From positions 1 to 64,000 of the forward strand of contig NZ_JBHEBG010000004.1 in NCBI RefSeq assembly GCF_046557915.1: 64,000 nt of DNA, written 5' to 3'. The DNA comes from JBHEBG01 sp046557915 (lineage in GTDB: Bacteria; Bacteroidota; Bacteroidia; Flavobacteriales; Flavobacteriaceae). The translations under genes were made by a program, and so were the position numbers. How positions within the stretch are numbered: the first letter of the stretch is position 1; every line of letters begins with the position of its first letter. This document shows positions 16,954 through 26,202 of the stretch, in pieces. The notes under the pieces were generated by a model. The model saw only the letters and a list, made by a program, of their open reading frames with translations, had not been told where the DNA came from and ran no database searches.

Positions 16954-18768
16954 ATGGCACAGCGGTATATTGACCTGGATACCTTAAAATATCTTCTTTA
17001 TGATGTTCATGACCTTAAAGGACTGTTGTCCTATGAGCGCTTTGAAGACCACGACATCGCTTCTTTAAACCTTTTCTTGGATTCGGTAAAAGAGTTTTCG
17101 GATAGAGAGTTGTTCCCTTATTTTCGTGAGATGGACGAAAACCCGGCCTACCACAAAGACGGCACCGTAATGGTGCATAAACAAGTTGAGGTGATGATGA
17201 AAAAAGGCGGGGAAATGGGTTTGATTGCCGCCCCTTTTGATTATGAGGTCGGCGGTTTGCAGATACCACTCATTGTACAAACTGCATCTACTTATATCCA
17301 AGATGCGGCAAACAATCATATGCCAGGTTATGCTGGCTTAACGCTCGGCGCGGCAGAGCTGATCGTTCATTTCGGAAACGAAGAGTTGAACAAGGCATAC
17401 GTTCCCAAAATGCTTTCCGGGGATTGGGGAGGTACCATGTGCCTTACGGAACCCCAGGCGGGAAGTTCTTTATCTGATATTACAACAAAGGCAACACCCA
17501 CAGAAGACGGATACTATAAAATAAGTGGACAAAAAATCTTTATTTCCGGAGGCGACAATCAGTTTGCGGAGAACATTGTACACCTTGTTTTGGCACGTAT
17601 AGAAGGAGCACCTTCGGGTACTAAGGGAATTTCCCTTTTTGTGGTACCCAAAAATAGACCAAACGAAGACGGCACTTTGGTTAAGAATGATGTAATGACA
17701 GTGGCCGATTTTCAAAAAATGGGACAGCGGGGTTATTGCACAACCCATTTGGGATTTGGAGATACGGACAATTGCCGGGGATGGCTTGTAGGAGAGCCCC
17801 ATTCCGGGCTTAAATATATGTTCCTAATGATGAATGGAGCACGGATAGGCGTGGGCAGGGGCGCTGCAGCAATTGCCATGGCGGCATATATGGCATCTTT
17901 GGAGTATGCAAACGAAAGGCCTCAGGGAAGAAAACTTACCAGTACAGGTAAAAAGAATCCCGATGAGGACCAAAGTTTGATTATTGAGCACCCGGACGTG
18001 CGTCGTATGTTGTTGTTGCAAAAATCAATCGTAGAGGGTTCCCTTAGTCTTGTACTTTTGGCAGCGAAATATTATGATATTAAGCAATCTACCCAGGACA
18101 AGGGAGAAAAACAAAAATACGATTTGCTGCTAGAAATGATAATCCCCATTGTAAAGACATTTCCGTCAGAAGCAGGGGCAGAGGCAGTGAATAACGGGCT
18201 ACAGGTCTTGGGAGGCTATGGATATTGTTCGGACTTTATTCTTCAGCAGTATTATAGGGATATACGCATATCGGCCATTTATGAAGGTACAACGGGGATA
18301 CAATCGCAAGATCTTTTGGGAAGAAAAGTACCTTTGGAAAATGGCAAGGCGCTAGCGCTGTTGAGCGAGGAGATAATGAAAACTATCACGGCTGCTCTTA
18401 AACACGAAGAATTGGCCTCCCAAGCTTCCAAGTTGGGTGATAAATTAAAACTAACACAACAGGTATTAGGATATTTAGTGCCCTTTGCAAAAAAAGGGGA
18501 TCATGAACGGTATTTGGCCGATGCCAATTTATTTATGGAATTTTTGAGCATAATCTTGGTAAGTTGGCTGTGGTTAGATATCGCTGTGAACGCAAAAGAG
18601 CGCTTGGGAGGCAAAGAAACTTCTTATTCAAAGGAATTTTACGAAAGTAAAATCCATACCATGAAATTCTATTTTAAGTATGAGTTACCTAAGACAATGG
18701 GCTTGGCAGAGACCTTGATGGATGGTGATCCATTGACAATAAAAACAGAAACAGAGGTATTCATTTAA
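16954..18768 (+). CDS. Acyl-CoA dehydrogenase, long AcdB/DmdC-like form
   Basis: 604 residues, the length of the ~600-residue acyl-CoA dehydrogenases with an extra C-terminal helical domain. Features: the FAD/substrate-binding MCLTEPQAGSSLSDI and KIFISGGDNQ regions, EHPDVRRMLL, LGGYGYCSDF and IYEGTTGIQ, with the catalytic-base glutamate near residue 444. The family includes 3-methylmercaptopropionyl-CoA and medium/long acyl-CoA dehydrogenases. It oxidises an acyl-CoA to the 2-enoyl-CoA. First gene of an 11-gene same-strand run reaching 27.6 kb. The exact substrate is not readable. Confidence 0.92.
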   Translation: MAQRYIDLDTLKYLLYDVHDLKGLLSYERFEDHDIASLNLFLDSVKEFSDRELFPYFREMDENPAYHKDGTVMVHKQVEVMMKKGGEMGLIAAPFDYEVGGLQIPLIVQTASTYIQDAANNHMPGYAGLTLGAAELIVHFGNEELNKAYVPKMLSGDWGGTMCLTEPQAGSSLSDITTKATPTEDGYYKISGQKIFISGGDNQFAENIVHLVLARIEGAPSGTKGISLFVVPKNRPNEDGTLVKNDVMTVADFQKMGQRGYCTTHLGFGDTDNCRGWLVGEPHSGLKYMFLMMNGARIGVGRGAAAIAMAAYMASLEYANERPQGRKLTSTGKKNPDEDQSLIIEHPDVRRMLLLQKSIVEGSLSLVLLAAKYYDIKQSTQDKGEKQKYDLLLEMIIPIVKTFPSEAGAEAVNNGLQVLGGYGYCSDFILQQYYRDIRISAIYEGTTGIQSQDLLGRKVPLENGKALALLSEEIMKTITAALKHEELASQASKLGDKLKLTQQVLGYLVPFAKKGDHERYLADANLFMEFLSIILVSWLWLDIAVNAKERLGGKETSYSKEFYESKIHTMKFYFKYELPKTMGLAETLMDGDPLTIKTETEVFI

Positions 18769-18789
18769 CCGGGAAAGGAGTAAATCCAT

Positions 18790-19572
18790 ATGGGTATGAC
18801 CAACGTAGAGAAACAATTTAACCTTAAGGGCAAGGTAGTTATCGTTACCGGATCTAGTAAAGGAATCGGTAAGGCAATAGCAAAGGGGCTAGCAGAAAAC
18901 AGCGCCCATGTAATAGTTAGTAGCAGGGACCAGGAAGTTTGCGAATCCGTGGTTTCAGAATTTAAGGAAGAAGGGTTGAGTGCCACGGCCATATCTTGTC
19001 ATATAGGCAAAGAAGAACAGCGAAAAGCCCTGGTAGAACAAACCATCAAAGATTTTGGCGGGATTGATGTTTTGGTAAATAATGCAGCCATAAACCCCAT
19101 ATTCGGCCCTTTGGAAGAAGCAGAGGAAGGTATTTTTGATAAGATTATGGATGTAAATGTGAAGGCACCATGGATGCTTTCCAATCTAGTTCTGCCCAGT
19201 ATGCAGGAGCGCAAAGGCGGAAGCATTATAAATATAGCCTCAGTAGAGGCCCTTACCCCAGGAATGGGACTTGGACTTTACAGTACCAGTAAAGCGGCCC
19301 TGTTGATGCTTACGAAAAATCAGGCCAAGGAATGGGGCAAATATGGTATTAGGGCCAATGCGTTGTGCCCGGGACTTATAAAAACAAAATTTAGCGCCGC
19401 CTTATGGCAAAATGAGCAACTATTGCAAAAAGTAGAACGGGCCTTACCAAGTGGGAGAATGGGAATGCCCCAAGAAATGGTAGGGATAGCCTGTTTATTG
19501 GCCTCCGACGCCGGGGCATATATGACCGGGGGCGTGTATACCGCCGATGGCGGGTATATGATAGCCGGTTAA
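18790..19572 (+). CDS. SDR family oxidoreductase
   Basis: 260 residues. Nucleotide-binding VTGSSKGIGKAIAKGL, NNAA motif (VLVNNAAINPIFGPL), catalytic serine in INIASVEA, YxxxK as YSTSK, and PGLIKTKFS. This is a classical SDR of the DHRS4/carbonyl reductase type, reducing a ketone or oxidising a secondary alcohol with NAD(P). It lies 21 bp after the long acyl-CoA dehydrogenase and 12 bp before the second, inside the operon. One of three SDRs here. Confidence 0.9.
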   Translation: MGMTNVEKQFNLKGKVVIVTGSSKGIGKAIAKGLAENSAHVIVSSRDQEVCESVVSEFKEEGLSATAISCHIGKEEQRKALVEQTIKDFGGIDVLVNNAAINPIFGPLEEAEEGIFDKIMDVNVKAPWMLSNLVLPSMQERKGGSIINIASVEALTPGMGLGLYSTSKAALLMLTKNQAKEWGKYGIRANALCPGLIKTKFSAALWQNEQLLQKVERALPSGRMGMPQEMVGIACLLASDAGAYMTGGVYTADGGYMIAG

Positions 19573-19584
19573 AGTTTAAGAACT

Positions 19585-20808
19585 ATGAATTTTGAATACA
19601 CGGACAGATCCAAGGAATTGCAAGAAAAGCTAAACGCTTTCGTAACACAACATATTCTTCCTATAGAACACGAAGTTTATGCCTTTAATCTAAATCCTAA
19701 AAATTATTGGAAACGCTGGCCTGGGTTAGATGCTTTAAAAGAAAAGGCAAAAGAGGCCGGTTTGTGGAATATCTTCTTGCCAAAGAATTATGGAGCGCTT
19801 AGTCCAGGACTCACCAATTTGGAGTATGCCCCACTTGCAGAAATCATGGGGCGCATTATTTGGTCTTCGGAAGTCTTCAACTGCAGTGCTCCAGATACGG
19901 GAAACATGGAAGTTTTGGCCAAATACGGAACGCAAGCACAAAAAGAAACATGGTTGAAACCCTTAATGGAAGGTAAGATAAGGTCGGCATTTTTAATGAC
20001 AGAGCCACAGGTTGCCTCATCCGATGCTACCAATATAGAAACATCGATTATTGCAGAAGGCGATGCGTATGTCATCAATGGAAGAAAGTGGTGGTCATCG
20101 GGAGGTATGGACCCACATTGCAAAATAGCCATTGTTATGGGAAAGACCGACCCAAAAGCGCAGAGACATCAGCAACAGAGCATGGTATTGGTACCTATGG
20201 ACTCCAAAGGACTAAAAATTAAAAGGCCGCTATCGGTTTTTGGCTACTATGATTCGCCCGAAGGACATGCCGAAATTGTATTGGATAATGTTCGGGTACC
20301 CAAGGAGAACCTGATTTTGGGAGAGGGTAGGGGTTTTGAAATTGCCCAGGGCAGATTAGGTCCTGGACGGATACATCATTGTATGCGGTTGATAGGTATG
20401 GCGCAGCGTGCTCTGGAATTAATGTCTCAAAGAGCTTCGGAGCGCATCGCTTTTGGAAAAACTTTTAAAGATTACAGTAGTATCCGTCAGGAGATTGCAA
20501 AATCGCAATGCGAAATAGAACAAGCCCGATTACTTACACTTTCTGCTGCGGATAAAATGGATAAGGCGGGGAATAAGGAAGCCAAAGATCTTATAGCGAT
20601 GATAAAGATCGTGGCACCAAAAATGGCCTTAAAGGTAATAGATAGGGCCATCCAGATCCATGGGGGCAAAGGTGTTGGGCCAGATACGCCCCTGGCCCAT
20701 TATTTTGTAGCGGCCAGAATGTTACGATTGGCCGATGGCCCCGATGAGGTACATATGTATCAGCTTGGAAAAAGTGTAATTGCCAAACATGTAAAAGCAC
20801 AAAAATAG
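19585..20808 (+). CDS. Acyl-CoA dehydrogenase, ACAD10/11- and LvaC-like
   Basis: 407 residues. The features are those of the ACAD10/11 group: LMTEPQVASSDATNI, RKWWSSGGMDPHCKI, IHGGKGVGPDTPLAHYF and the diagnostic LRLADGPDEVH. In this motif Asp384 takes the place of the catalytic glutamate of ordinary acyl-CoA dehydrogenases (YEGT). Known for relatives: LvaC of the Pseudomonas levulinate pathway and human ACAD11 act with a kinase on 4-hydroxyacyl-CoA, via 4-phosphoacyl-CoA, giving enoyl- and 3-hydroxyacyl-CoA. The APH-like kinase gene follows after only 3 bp, as expected for that pair. Confidence 0.88.
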   Translation: MNFEYTDRSKELQEKLNAFVTQHILPIEHEVYAFNLNPKNYWKRWPGLDALKEKAKEAGLWNIFLPKNYGALSPGLTNLEYAPLAEIMGRIIWSSEVFNCSAPDTGNMEVLAKYGTQAQKETWLKPLMEGKIRSAFLMTEPQVASSDATNIETSIIAEGDAYVINGRKWWSSGGMDPHCKIAIVMGKTDPKAQRHQQQSMVLVPMDSKGLKIKRPLSVFGYYDSPEGHAEIVLDNVRVPKENLILGEGRGFEIAQGRLGPGRIHHCMRLIGMAQRALELMSQRASERIAFGKTFKDYSSIRQEIAKSQCEIEQARLLTLSAADKMDKAGNKEAKDLIAMIKIVAPKMALKVIDRAIQIHGGKGVGPDTPLAHYFVAARMLRLADGPDEVHMYQLGKSVIAKHVKAQK

Positions 20809-20811
20809 TTA

Positions 20812-21879
20812 ATGATTAGCGAGCAAATAAAATCAGTGCGTAAGGGAGAAGAATTGGATGGTTCCAAGCTGAAAGCATTCCTTCTAGACCAAGAACTGAT
20901 TAAAAGTGATGGTTCGGAATTGATAGTAAACCAGTTTACCCACGGATATTCCAATCTAACCTATTTACTACAAATAGAGGACAGGTCATTTGTTTTAAGA
21001 CGCCCTCCCTTTGGTGCCATAAAACGTGGACACGATATGGGAAGGGAATATAAAGTGCAAAAGGCCTTGGCTACAGGTTTTTCCAAAGTTCCAAAGATGT
21101 ATGCATTTACTTCGGATGAATCTATTATAGGTTCCTCGTTTTACCTCATGGAACAGGTAAAGGGTATTATTCTGACTTATGGGGAAGCAAAAAGACGTAA
21201 TATTCCAAAAACGGATTACCCCATTATTGCAGATACATGGTTAAATACTTTTGTGGCCCTGCATCAAGTAGATTACAAAGCCATTGGATTAGACGATCTT
21301 GGAAAACCGGAAGGCTACGTTTCGAGGCAGGTTACCAACTGGAGCAAGCAATATATCAAAGCAGCCACCGATGATGTAGCCGTTGCAGGAAAGGTCATGG
21401 AGTGGATGGAAGAAAATCAACCTAAAAAATATCAACACAGCCTAATACACAATGATTATAAATACGATAACGTGGTTTTTAAGGATGATTCATGGACCGA
21501 AATTGTAGCCGTGCTGGATTGGGAGATGGCCACTTTGGGAGACCCTATGATGGACTTGGGAACCTCCTTGGCCTATTGGACCATGACAGGTGATCAGGAT
21601 GCAGTAAAGCAAGGGATTCCGTCCCCAACCATTTTTGAGGGTAACCCCAGTAGAACCGAACTTGTAGAAAAGTATACCTTAAAAAGTGATAACAAGGTTG
21701 ATCATCTTGTTTTTTATTACGCATTCGGGCTCTTTAAAATAGCGGTCATTGCCCAGCAGATCTATTATAGGTTTAAACATGGCTTCACCAAAGACCCTCG
21801 TTTTGCTTATTTGAACAAAGCTTCTGAACTCTGTTGTAATTTGGCGTGGAAATCGATTCAAACACAAAAAATTGATTGA
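20812..21879 (+). CDS. APH-like phosphotransferase, LvaA/ACAD10-N-terminal type
   Basis: 355 residues. The kinase fold has an N-lobe with FVLRRPPFGAIKRGHDMGREY, the catalytic loop HNDYKYDN (Asp215, Asn220) and the metal-binding DWEMATLGDP (Asp236). It ends like the human ACAD10/11 kinase domain (YYAFGLFKIAVIAQQIYYR). The bacterial relatives phosphorylate the 4-hydroxyl of a hydroxyacyl-CoA. It is adjacent to the ACAD11-like gene, which in mammals is fused to it. No small LvaB-like partner is visible. The substrate is inferred from the family pairing. Confidence 0.88.
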   Translation: MISEQIKSVRKGEELDGSKLKAFLLDQELIKSDGSELIVNQFTHGYSNLTYLLQIEDRSFVLRRPPFGAIKRGHDMGREYKVQKALATGFSKVPKMYAFTSDESIIGSSFYLMEQVKGIILTYGEAKRRNIPKTDYPIIADTWLNTFVALHQVDYKAIGLDDLGKPEGYVSRQVTNWSKQYIKAATDDVAVAGKVMEWMEENQPKKYQHSLIHNDYKYDNVVFKDDSWTEIVAVLDWEMATLGDPMMDLGTSLAYWTMTGDQDAVKQGIPSPTIFEGNPSRTELVEKYTLKSDNKVDHLVFYYAFGLFKIAVIAQQIYYRFKHGFTKDPRFAYLNKASELCCNLAWKSIQTQKID

Positions 21880-21913
21880 AGTGAAAGTGAATGTATTGTA
21901 AATAGTTAAGAAA

Positions 21914-22669
21914 ATGCAAGTACAAAATAAAATAGTTATCGTCACGGGAAGCGGTTCGGGCATTGGTGCCGCCGCCGCCAAACATTTTGGACGGCATGGG
22001 GCCAAAGTTGTGGTTTCGGACATCAAGGAAGAGAAGGCAAAAGCCGTTTCCGAAGAGATAAAAAATGCAGGTGGGGAGGCTATCGCCATATCTGCGGATG
22101 TAGCTGATTATAAAGAGGTAAAATCCTTGATAAAGGATACTGTAGGCCAATTTGGACGGTTGGATGTTATGGTAAACAATGCAGGTATAGGGCCCGAACA
22201 CCTTTATAAAACCGCGGACCATACACTTTCAGATTGGGATAACGTCATTGCGGTTAACCAAACCGGAGTGTTTTATTGTATGAAATTGGCCCTACGGCAA
22301 ATGTTGGAACAGGGTAATGGGAATATTGTGAATATAGCTTCACTGGCCGGCCTTAAGGCATCACTTAACAACTTGTCTTACAGTGCAAGCAAGTTTGCCG
22401 TGGTTGGAATGACAAAATCGGCGGCGTTGGAATACGCCTCAAAAAATATCCGTATAAATGCCGTTTGTCCGGGCTATACAGAATCTGATCTTTTGAGCAA
22501 ACTCTTGAACGCAAGACCGGATATGGACGAGATGTTAAAGCGGGTTATACCCATGAACCGATATGGTAACGTGGAAGAAATAGCTGAAGCCATCGTATGG
22601 CTGGCATCTGACAACACTAAATTTATTACTGGCCAAACAATTACCTTGGACGGTGGAACTTCATTATAG
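21914..22669 (+). CDS. SDR family oxidoreductase
   Basis: 251 residues. VTGSGSGIGAAAAKHFGRHG, VNNAGIGPEHLY, INIASLAGL with the catalytic serine, YSASK as YxxxK, VCPGYTESD, and the ending GQTITLDGG. A classical NAD(P)-dependent SDR, about the same distance from FabG and from hydroxysteroid-type enzymes. It lies 34 bp after the kinase gene. In levulinate-type pathways an SDR (LvaD) reduces a 4-ketoacyl-CoA to the 4-hydroxyacyl-CoA; this gene is one of three here that could do so. Confidence 0.9.
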   Translation: MQVQNKIVIVTGSGSGIGAAAAKHFGRHGAKVVVSDIKEEKAKAVSEEIKNAGGEAIAISADVADYKEVKSLIKDTVGQFGRLDVMVNNAGIGPEHLYKTADHTLSDWDNVIAVNQTGVFYCMKLALRQMLEQGNGNIVNIASLAGLKASLNNLSYSASKFAVVGMTKSAALEYASKNIRINAVCPGYTESDLLSKLLNARPDMDEMLKRVIPMNRYGNVEEIAEAIVWLASDNTKFITGQTITLDGGTSL

Positions 22670-22673
22670 GACT

Positions 22674-23438
22674 ATGGAAACCATTGAAATAGAAAAAAAA
22701 GAAAATTATGCTATTGTAAGATTAAACAGGGGTAAGGTAAACGCCATAAACCATCAAATGGTTACTGAGCTTACCGCAACTTTTAATGATCTTCAACATA
22801 ATGACACGGTAAAAGGGGTAATCCTTACCGGGATACCCCATTTTTTCTCCGCTGGTCTGGATGTAATCGAACTCTATGGTTATAACGAAAAGGAAATAGC
22901 GGCCTTTTTTGCTGATTTTGGCACCCTGCATGTGCAATTGGCTACTTTTCCCAAACCTTTGGTATGTGCAATAACGGGGTACGCACCCGCCGGGGGTTGT
23001 GTGCTTGCCGTAGCAGCAGATTACCGTATTATGGCCGCTGGGGATAAATATACCATTGGTCTAAACGAGGTTGCGGTAAACATCCAAATATCCAACAACC
23101 TTGTAAATGCATATGCCTTTTGGATCGGGACCGGGCTTGCGCATAAATATGTATTGGAAGGTAAGTTACTACACGTGGAAGAGGCCTTGACATGCGGCTT
23201 GGTAGATGCGGTACTTCCTTTGGAAGAGGTGCTTGTTAGAGCAGAGGAAAAAATGCGACATTACTTACAAGCCGATGAAACCATTTTTAAAAACACCAAA
23301 CAAAAGTTGCGAAACACCTGGTTGTCCAACCTAGAAACAGATGGCGCCAAAGATTTAGGCCAGGCCATAACATTATGGTGGTCTCCCCCAATAAGGGCAA
23401 AAATGAAGGCTTTTGTAGATAACCTACAAAAGAAATAA
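22674..23438 (+). CDS. Enoyl-CoA hydratase/isomerase family protein, ECI1-like
   Basis: 254 residues from the ATG at 22674, 4 bp after the preceding stop; the longer frame starts with GTG inside the previous gene. The crotonase fold has the oxyanion-hole region FFSAGLDVIELYGY and APAGGCVLAVAADYRI. The YTIGLNEVAV motif with Glu132 matches the catalytic glutamate of mitochondrial delta3,delta2-enoyl-CoA isomerase (ECI1), rather than the two glutamates of a hydratase. It would move a double bond from position 3 to 2 and feed beta-oxidation. Confidence 0.85.
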   Translation: METIEIEKKENYAIVRLNRGKVNAINHQMVTELTATFNDLQHNDTVKGVILTGIPHFFSAGLDVIELYGYNEKEIAAFFADFGTLHVQLATFPKPLVCAITGYAPAGGCVLAVAADYRIMAAGDKYTIGLNEVAVNIQISNNLVNAYAFWIGTGLAHKYVLEGKLLHVEEALTCGLVDAVLPLEEVLVRAEEKMRHYLQADETIFKNTKQKLRNTWLSNLETDGAKDLGQAITLWWSPPIRAKMKAFVDNLQKK

Positions 23439-23452
23439 CTAAAGCAAAGTAT

Positions 23453-24457
23453 ATGAACAAACAACTTATATTCAAAAAAAGACCCGTGGGTATGCCAAAA
23501 TCGGATACCTGGTCTTTAGAGACACACCCTATCCCAGAACCCAAGGAAGGCGAAGTGGTGGTACAACAGCATTATATATCGTTAGATCCGGCCATGCGCG
23601 GCTGGATGAACGATGCCAAGTCCTATATCCCCCCAATTCAGATTGGGGAAGTGATGCGGGCCGGATCGGTAGGTAAAGTAGTTAAAACCAACAATCATCC
23701 TAAATTTAATGAAGGCGATTTTGTGAGCGGATGGGGCGGTGTGCAACAGTATGCCGTTACCGATGGGGAAAATTGGTACAAAGTAGACGAAAGAATTGCA
23801 CCCTTGCCCATGTACATAGGAACATTGGGAATGCCTGGGATGACAGCCTATTTTGGAATCCTTCAGGAAGGTAAGATCAAAGCGGGTGATATTGTGCTGG
23901 TTTCAGGAGCGGCAGGAGCCGTGGGAAGCCTCGTGGGACAGATAGCTAAAATAAAGGGCTGCACGGTTATAGGCATAGCCGGTGGGGCCGATAAATGTAA
24001 ATATATTGTTGATGAGCTTGGTTTTGATGGAGCTATAGACTATAAATCGGAAAATATAGCCACCGCTTTGAAAAGAGAATGCCCAAAAGGAATCGATGTC
24101 TATTTTGACAACGTAGGTGGTGAAATTTTGGATGCTGCTTTAACAAAGCTTAGAATGAATGCTAGGGTGATCATTTGTGGCGCCATTTCCCAATATAACA
24201 ACCGGGAGAATGTAAAAGGGCCAAAAAATTACCTTTCCTTACTCGTCAACAGGGCTAGTATGAAAGGGATGATTGTTTTTGACTATGCCAACGATTATGG
24301 CAAAGCTGCCCAGGAAATGGGTACTTGGATCGCTTCGGGAAAGTTAAAGAGCAAGGAAGATATCTATGAAGGAATCGAGAATTTTCCTGAGACTTTTGAA
24401 CGTTTATTTACCGGCGCCAAATTGGGAAAATTGGTTTTGAAAGTTATTGAAGATTAA
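23453..24457 (+). CDS. NADP-dependent MDR oxidoreductase (leukotriene B4 dehydrogenase/CurA type)
   Basis: 334 residues. SLDPAMRGWMND at the N-terminus is the signature of the PTGR/CurA group of zinc-free medium-chain dehydrogenase/reductases. NADPH binding is marked by VSGAAGAVGSLVGQIAK, followed by FDNVGGEILDAAL. These enzymes reduce alpha,beta-unsaturated ketones or aldehydes. It lies 14 bp after the isomerase gene. Together with the next gene it gives the operon two ene-reductase-like activities. Confidence 0.9.
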   Translation: MNKQLIFKKRPVGMPKSDTWSLETHPIPEPKEGEVVVQQHYISLDPAMRGWMNDAKSYIPPIQIGEVMRAGSVGKVVKTNNHPKFNEGDFVSGWGGVQQYAVTDGENWYKVDERIAPLPMYIGTLGMPGMTAYFGILQEGKIKAGDIVLVSGAAGAVGSLVGQIAKIKGCTVIGIAGGADKCKYIVDELGFDGAIDYKSENIATALKRECPKGIDVYFDNVGGEILDAALTKLRMNARVIICGAISQYNNRENVKGPKNYLSLLVNRASMKGMIVFDYANDYGKAAQEMGTWIASGKLKSKEDIYEGIENFPETFERLFTGAKLGKLVLKVIED

Positions 24458-24473
24458 TTTTAAAAAAGAGGTT

Positions 24474-25457
24474 TTGAAAGCAATTGTTTGCGAGCAATTT
24501 GGTCCGCCATCAAACTTAAAATACAGGGAGATTGGCAATTTAGAACCAAAAGAGAATGAAGTTTTGGTAACGGTTGAAGCCTGTGGGGTCAACTTTCCCG
24601 ATACTTTGATCATTCAGGGCCTATATCAATTTAAACCAGAGCTACCCTTTATACCCGGTAGTGATGTTGCAGGTGTTGTAAAGGAAGTTGGCGCAGGGGT
24701 AACTCATGTACGTCCTGGAGATGCCGTATTTGGTTTTGTGCTTAATGGCGGATTTGCTGAAGAGGTTGTAGTGCCTGCCACAGCCTGTTTTCCAAAACCA
24801 GACCAAATGGACTTTTCCATAGCGGCATCGTTTATGATGGCCTACGGTACCTCTTACCATGCACTAAAAGATCGTGGAAACCTTAAAGAGGGAGAAACCC
24901 TATTGGTTCTTGGCGCATCTGGAGGCGTAGGGCTGGCCGCCGTTGAATTGGGAAAATTAATGGGTGCCAAAGTTATTGCTGCCGCGTCTTCACCGGAAAA
25001 ACTAAAACTTTGTGAACAATATGGAGCCGATGAGGTTATCGATTATGTAAACGAAAATCTGAAAGAGCGTATAAAAACACTTACCAACGGATGCGGTGTT
25101 GATGTAATCTATGACCCGGTTGGAGGCAATTATACAGAATCTGCCCTGCGTGGTATGGCATGGGGTGGCAAGTATTTGGTGGTTGGTTTTGCCGCGGGTG
25201 AGATACCCAAGATTCCATTGAATTTACCGCTTTTGAAGGGATGTGCCATTGTTGGGGTCTTTTGGGGCAATTTTGCCATGAAAATGCCCAAAGAAAACAT
25301 GCAAAACACCAAAGAGCTGATGCAGTGGTATGCAGAAGGTAAATTAAAACCCCATATTTATGGTGTCTACCCGCTTAAAGAAGCCCCGAGGGCTTTGGAG
25401 GAAATGATGCAACGCAAGGTAATGGGAAAAGTAATAATTGGAATTAAAGCAAAATAA
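24474..25457 (+). CDS. NADPH:quinone oxidoreductase-like MDR protein
   Basis: 327 residues from a TTG start at 24474. Family members begin with MKAIVCEQFG; here this aligns with TTG-AAA-GCA, and an AAAAAGAGG run precedes it. The longer frame starts with another TTG (24447) inside the previous gene. Zinc-free quinone reductase motifs: ACGVNFPDTLIIQG, FIPGSDVAGVV, VLGASGGVGLAAVELGK, DVIYDPVGG. It uses NADPH to reduce enones or quinones. The 1-bp gap to the following SDR indicates tight coupling. Confidence 0.88.
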   Translation: MKAIVCEQFGPPSNLKYREIGNLEPKENEVLVTVEACGVNFPDTLIIQGLYQFKPELPFIPGSDVAGVVKEVGAGVTHVRPGDAVFGFVLNGGFAEEVVVPATACFPKPDQMDFSIAASFMMAYGTSYHALKDRGNLKEGETLLVLGASGGVGLAAVELGKLMGAKVIAAASSPEKLKLCEQYGADEVIDYVNENLKERIKTLTNGCGVDVIYDPVGGNYTESALRGMAWGGKYLVVGFAAGEIPKIPLNLPLLKGCAIVGVFWGNFAMKMPKENMQNTKELMQWYAEGKLKPHIYGVYPLKEAPRALEEMMQRKVMGKVIIGIKAK

Positions 25458-25458
25458 A

Positions 25459-26196
25459 ATGAGACTTAAAGACAAAGTGGCCATTGTTACCGGAGGTGCC
25501 AGAGGCATAGGAAGGGCGGTGTCCGAACTATTTGCCCAGGAAGGTGCGGTAGTTATTATATGGGACCTTCTCGAAGAGGGCTCTACTACGGCCAACGGCA
25601 TAAATACCAAGGGAGGTGTGGCTGAATTTCACTCCATATCGGTAACCGATAAGGAGGCTATCCATGCTGCCGTAGGGGATATTCATACCCGCTACGGAAA
25701 AATTGATATCCTGATCAATAATGCTGGAATAACGAGGGATAAAACGCTTCAAAAAATGAGTTTGGACGAATGGGATGCGGTTATTGATGTAAACTTAAAA
25801 GGTGTTTTCTTGTGTACGCAAGCGGTGGTTCCTTATATGAAAGAGGCCGGTTATGGAAGAATTGTTTCCGCAGCCTCCAATGTGGGATTGCGAGGTAACT
25901 TTGGTCAGACCAATTATTCGGCAACCAAGGCCGGCGTCATAGCTATGGCCAAGACCTGGACCATGGAATTGGGTAAATATGGCATTACGGCGAACGCTTT
26001 GGCCCCCGGATTTACCTTGACAGAGATGGTAGAGAAAATACCTGTGGAGCATATGGAGACCATAAAAAAACAGATTCCCCTGCAAACAGCGGCGCAGCCG
26101 ATAGACATTGCCTATGGCTATTTATATCTGGCCTCAGATGAGGCTCGATACGTTTCTGGAATTTGTTTAACCATTGATGGCGGAATTTCAAGATAA
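25459..26196 (+). CDS. FabG/PhaB-like SDR
   Basis: 245 residues from ATG 25459 (MRLKDKVAIVTGGARGIGRA); the longer frame adds seven residues overlapping the previous gene. INNAGITRDKTLQKM and the NYSATKAGV (YxxxK) motifs are those of 3-oxoacyl-ACP/CoA reductases, and the end is VSGICLTIDGG. Probably a 3-ketoacyl-CoA reductase or 3-hydroxyacyl-CoA dehydrogenase. It is followed 6 bp later by a MaoC-type hydratase, a common partner in (R)-3-hydroxyacyl-CoA metabolism. Confidence 0.9.
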   Translation: MRLKDKVAIVTGGARGIGRAVSELFAQEGAVVIIWDLLEEGSTTANGINTKGGVAEFHSISVTDKEAIHAAVGDIHTRYGKIDILINNAGITRDKTLQKMSLDEWDAVIDVNLKGVFLCTQAVVPYMKEAGYGRIVSAASNVGLRGNFGQTNYSATKAGVIAMAKTWTMELGKYGITANALAPGFTLTEMVEKIPVEHMETIKKQIPLQTAAQPIDIAYGYLYLASDEARYVSGICLTIDGGISR

Positions 26197-26202
26197 AAAT
26201 AT

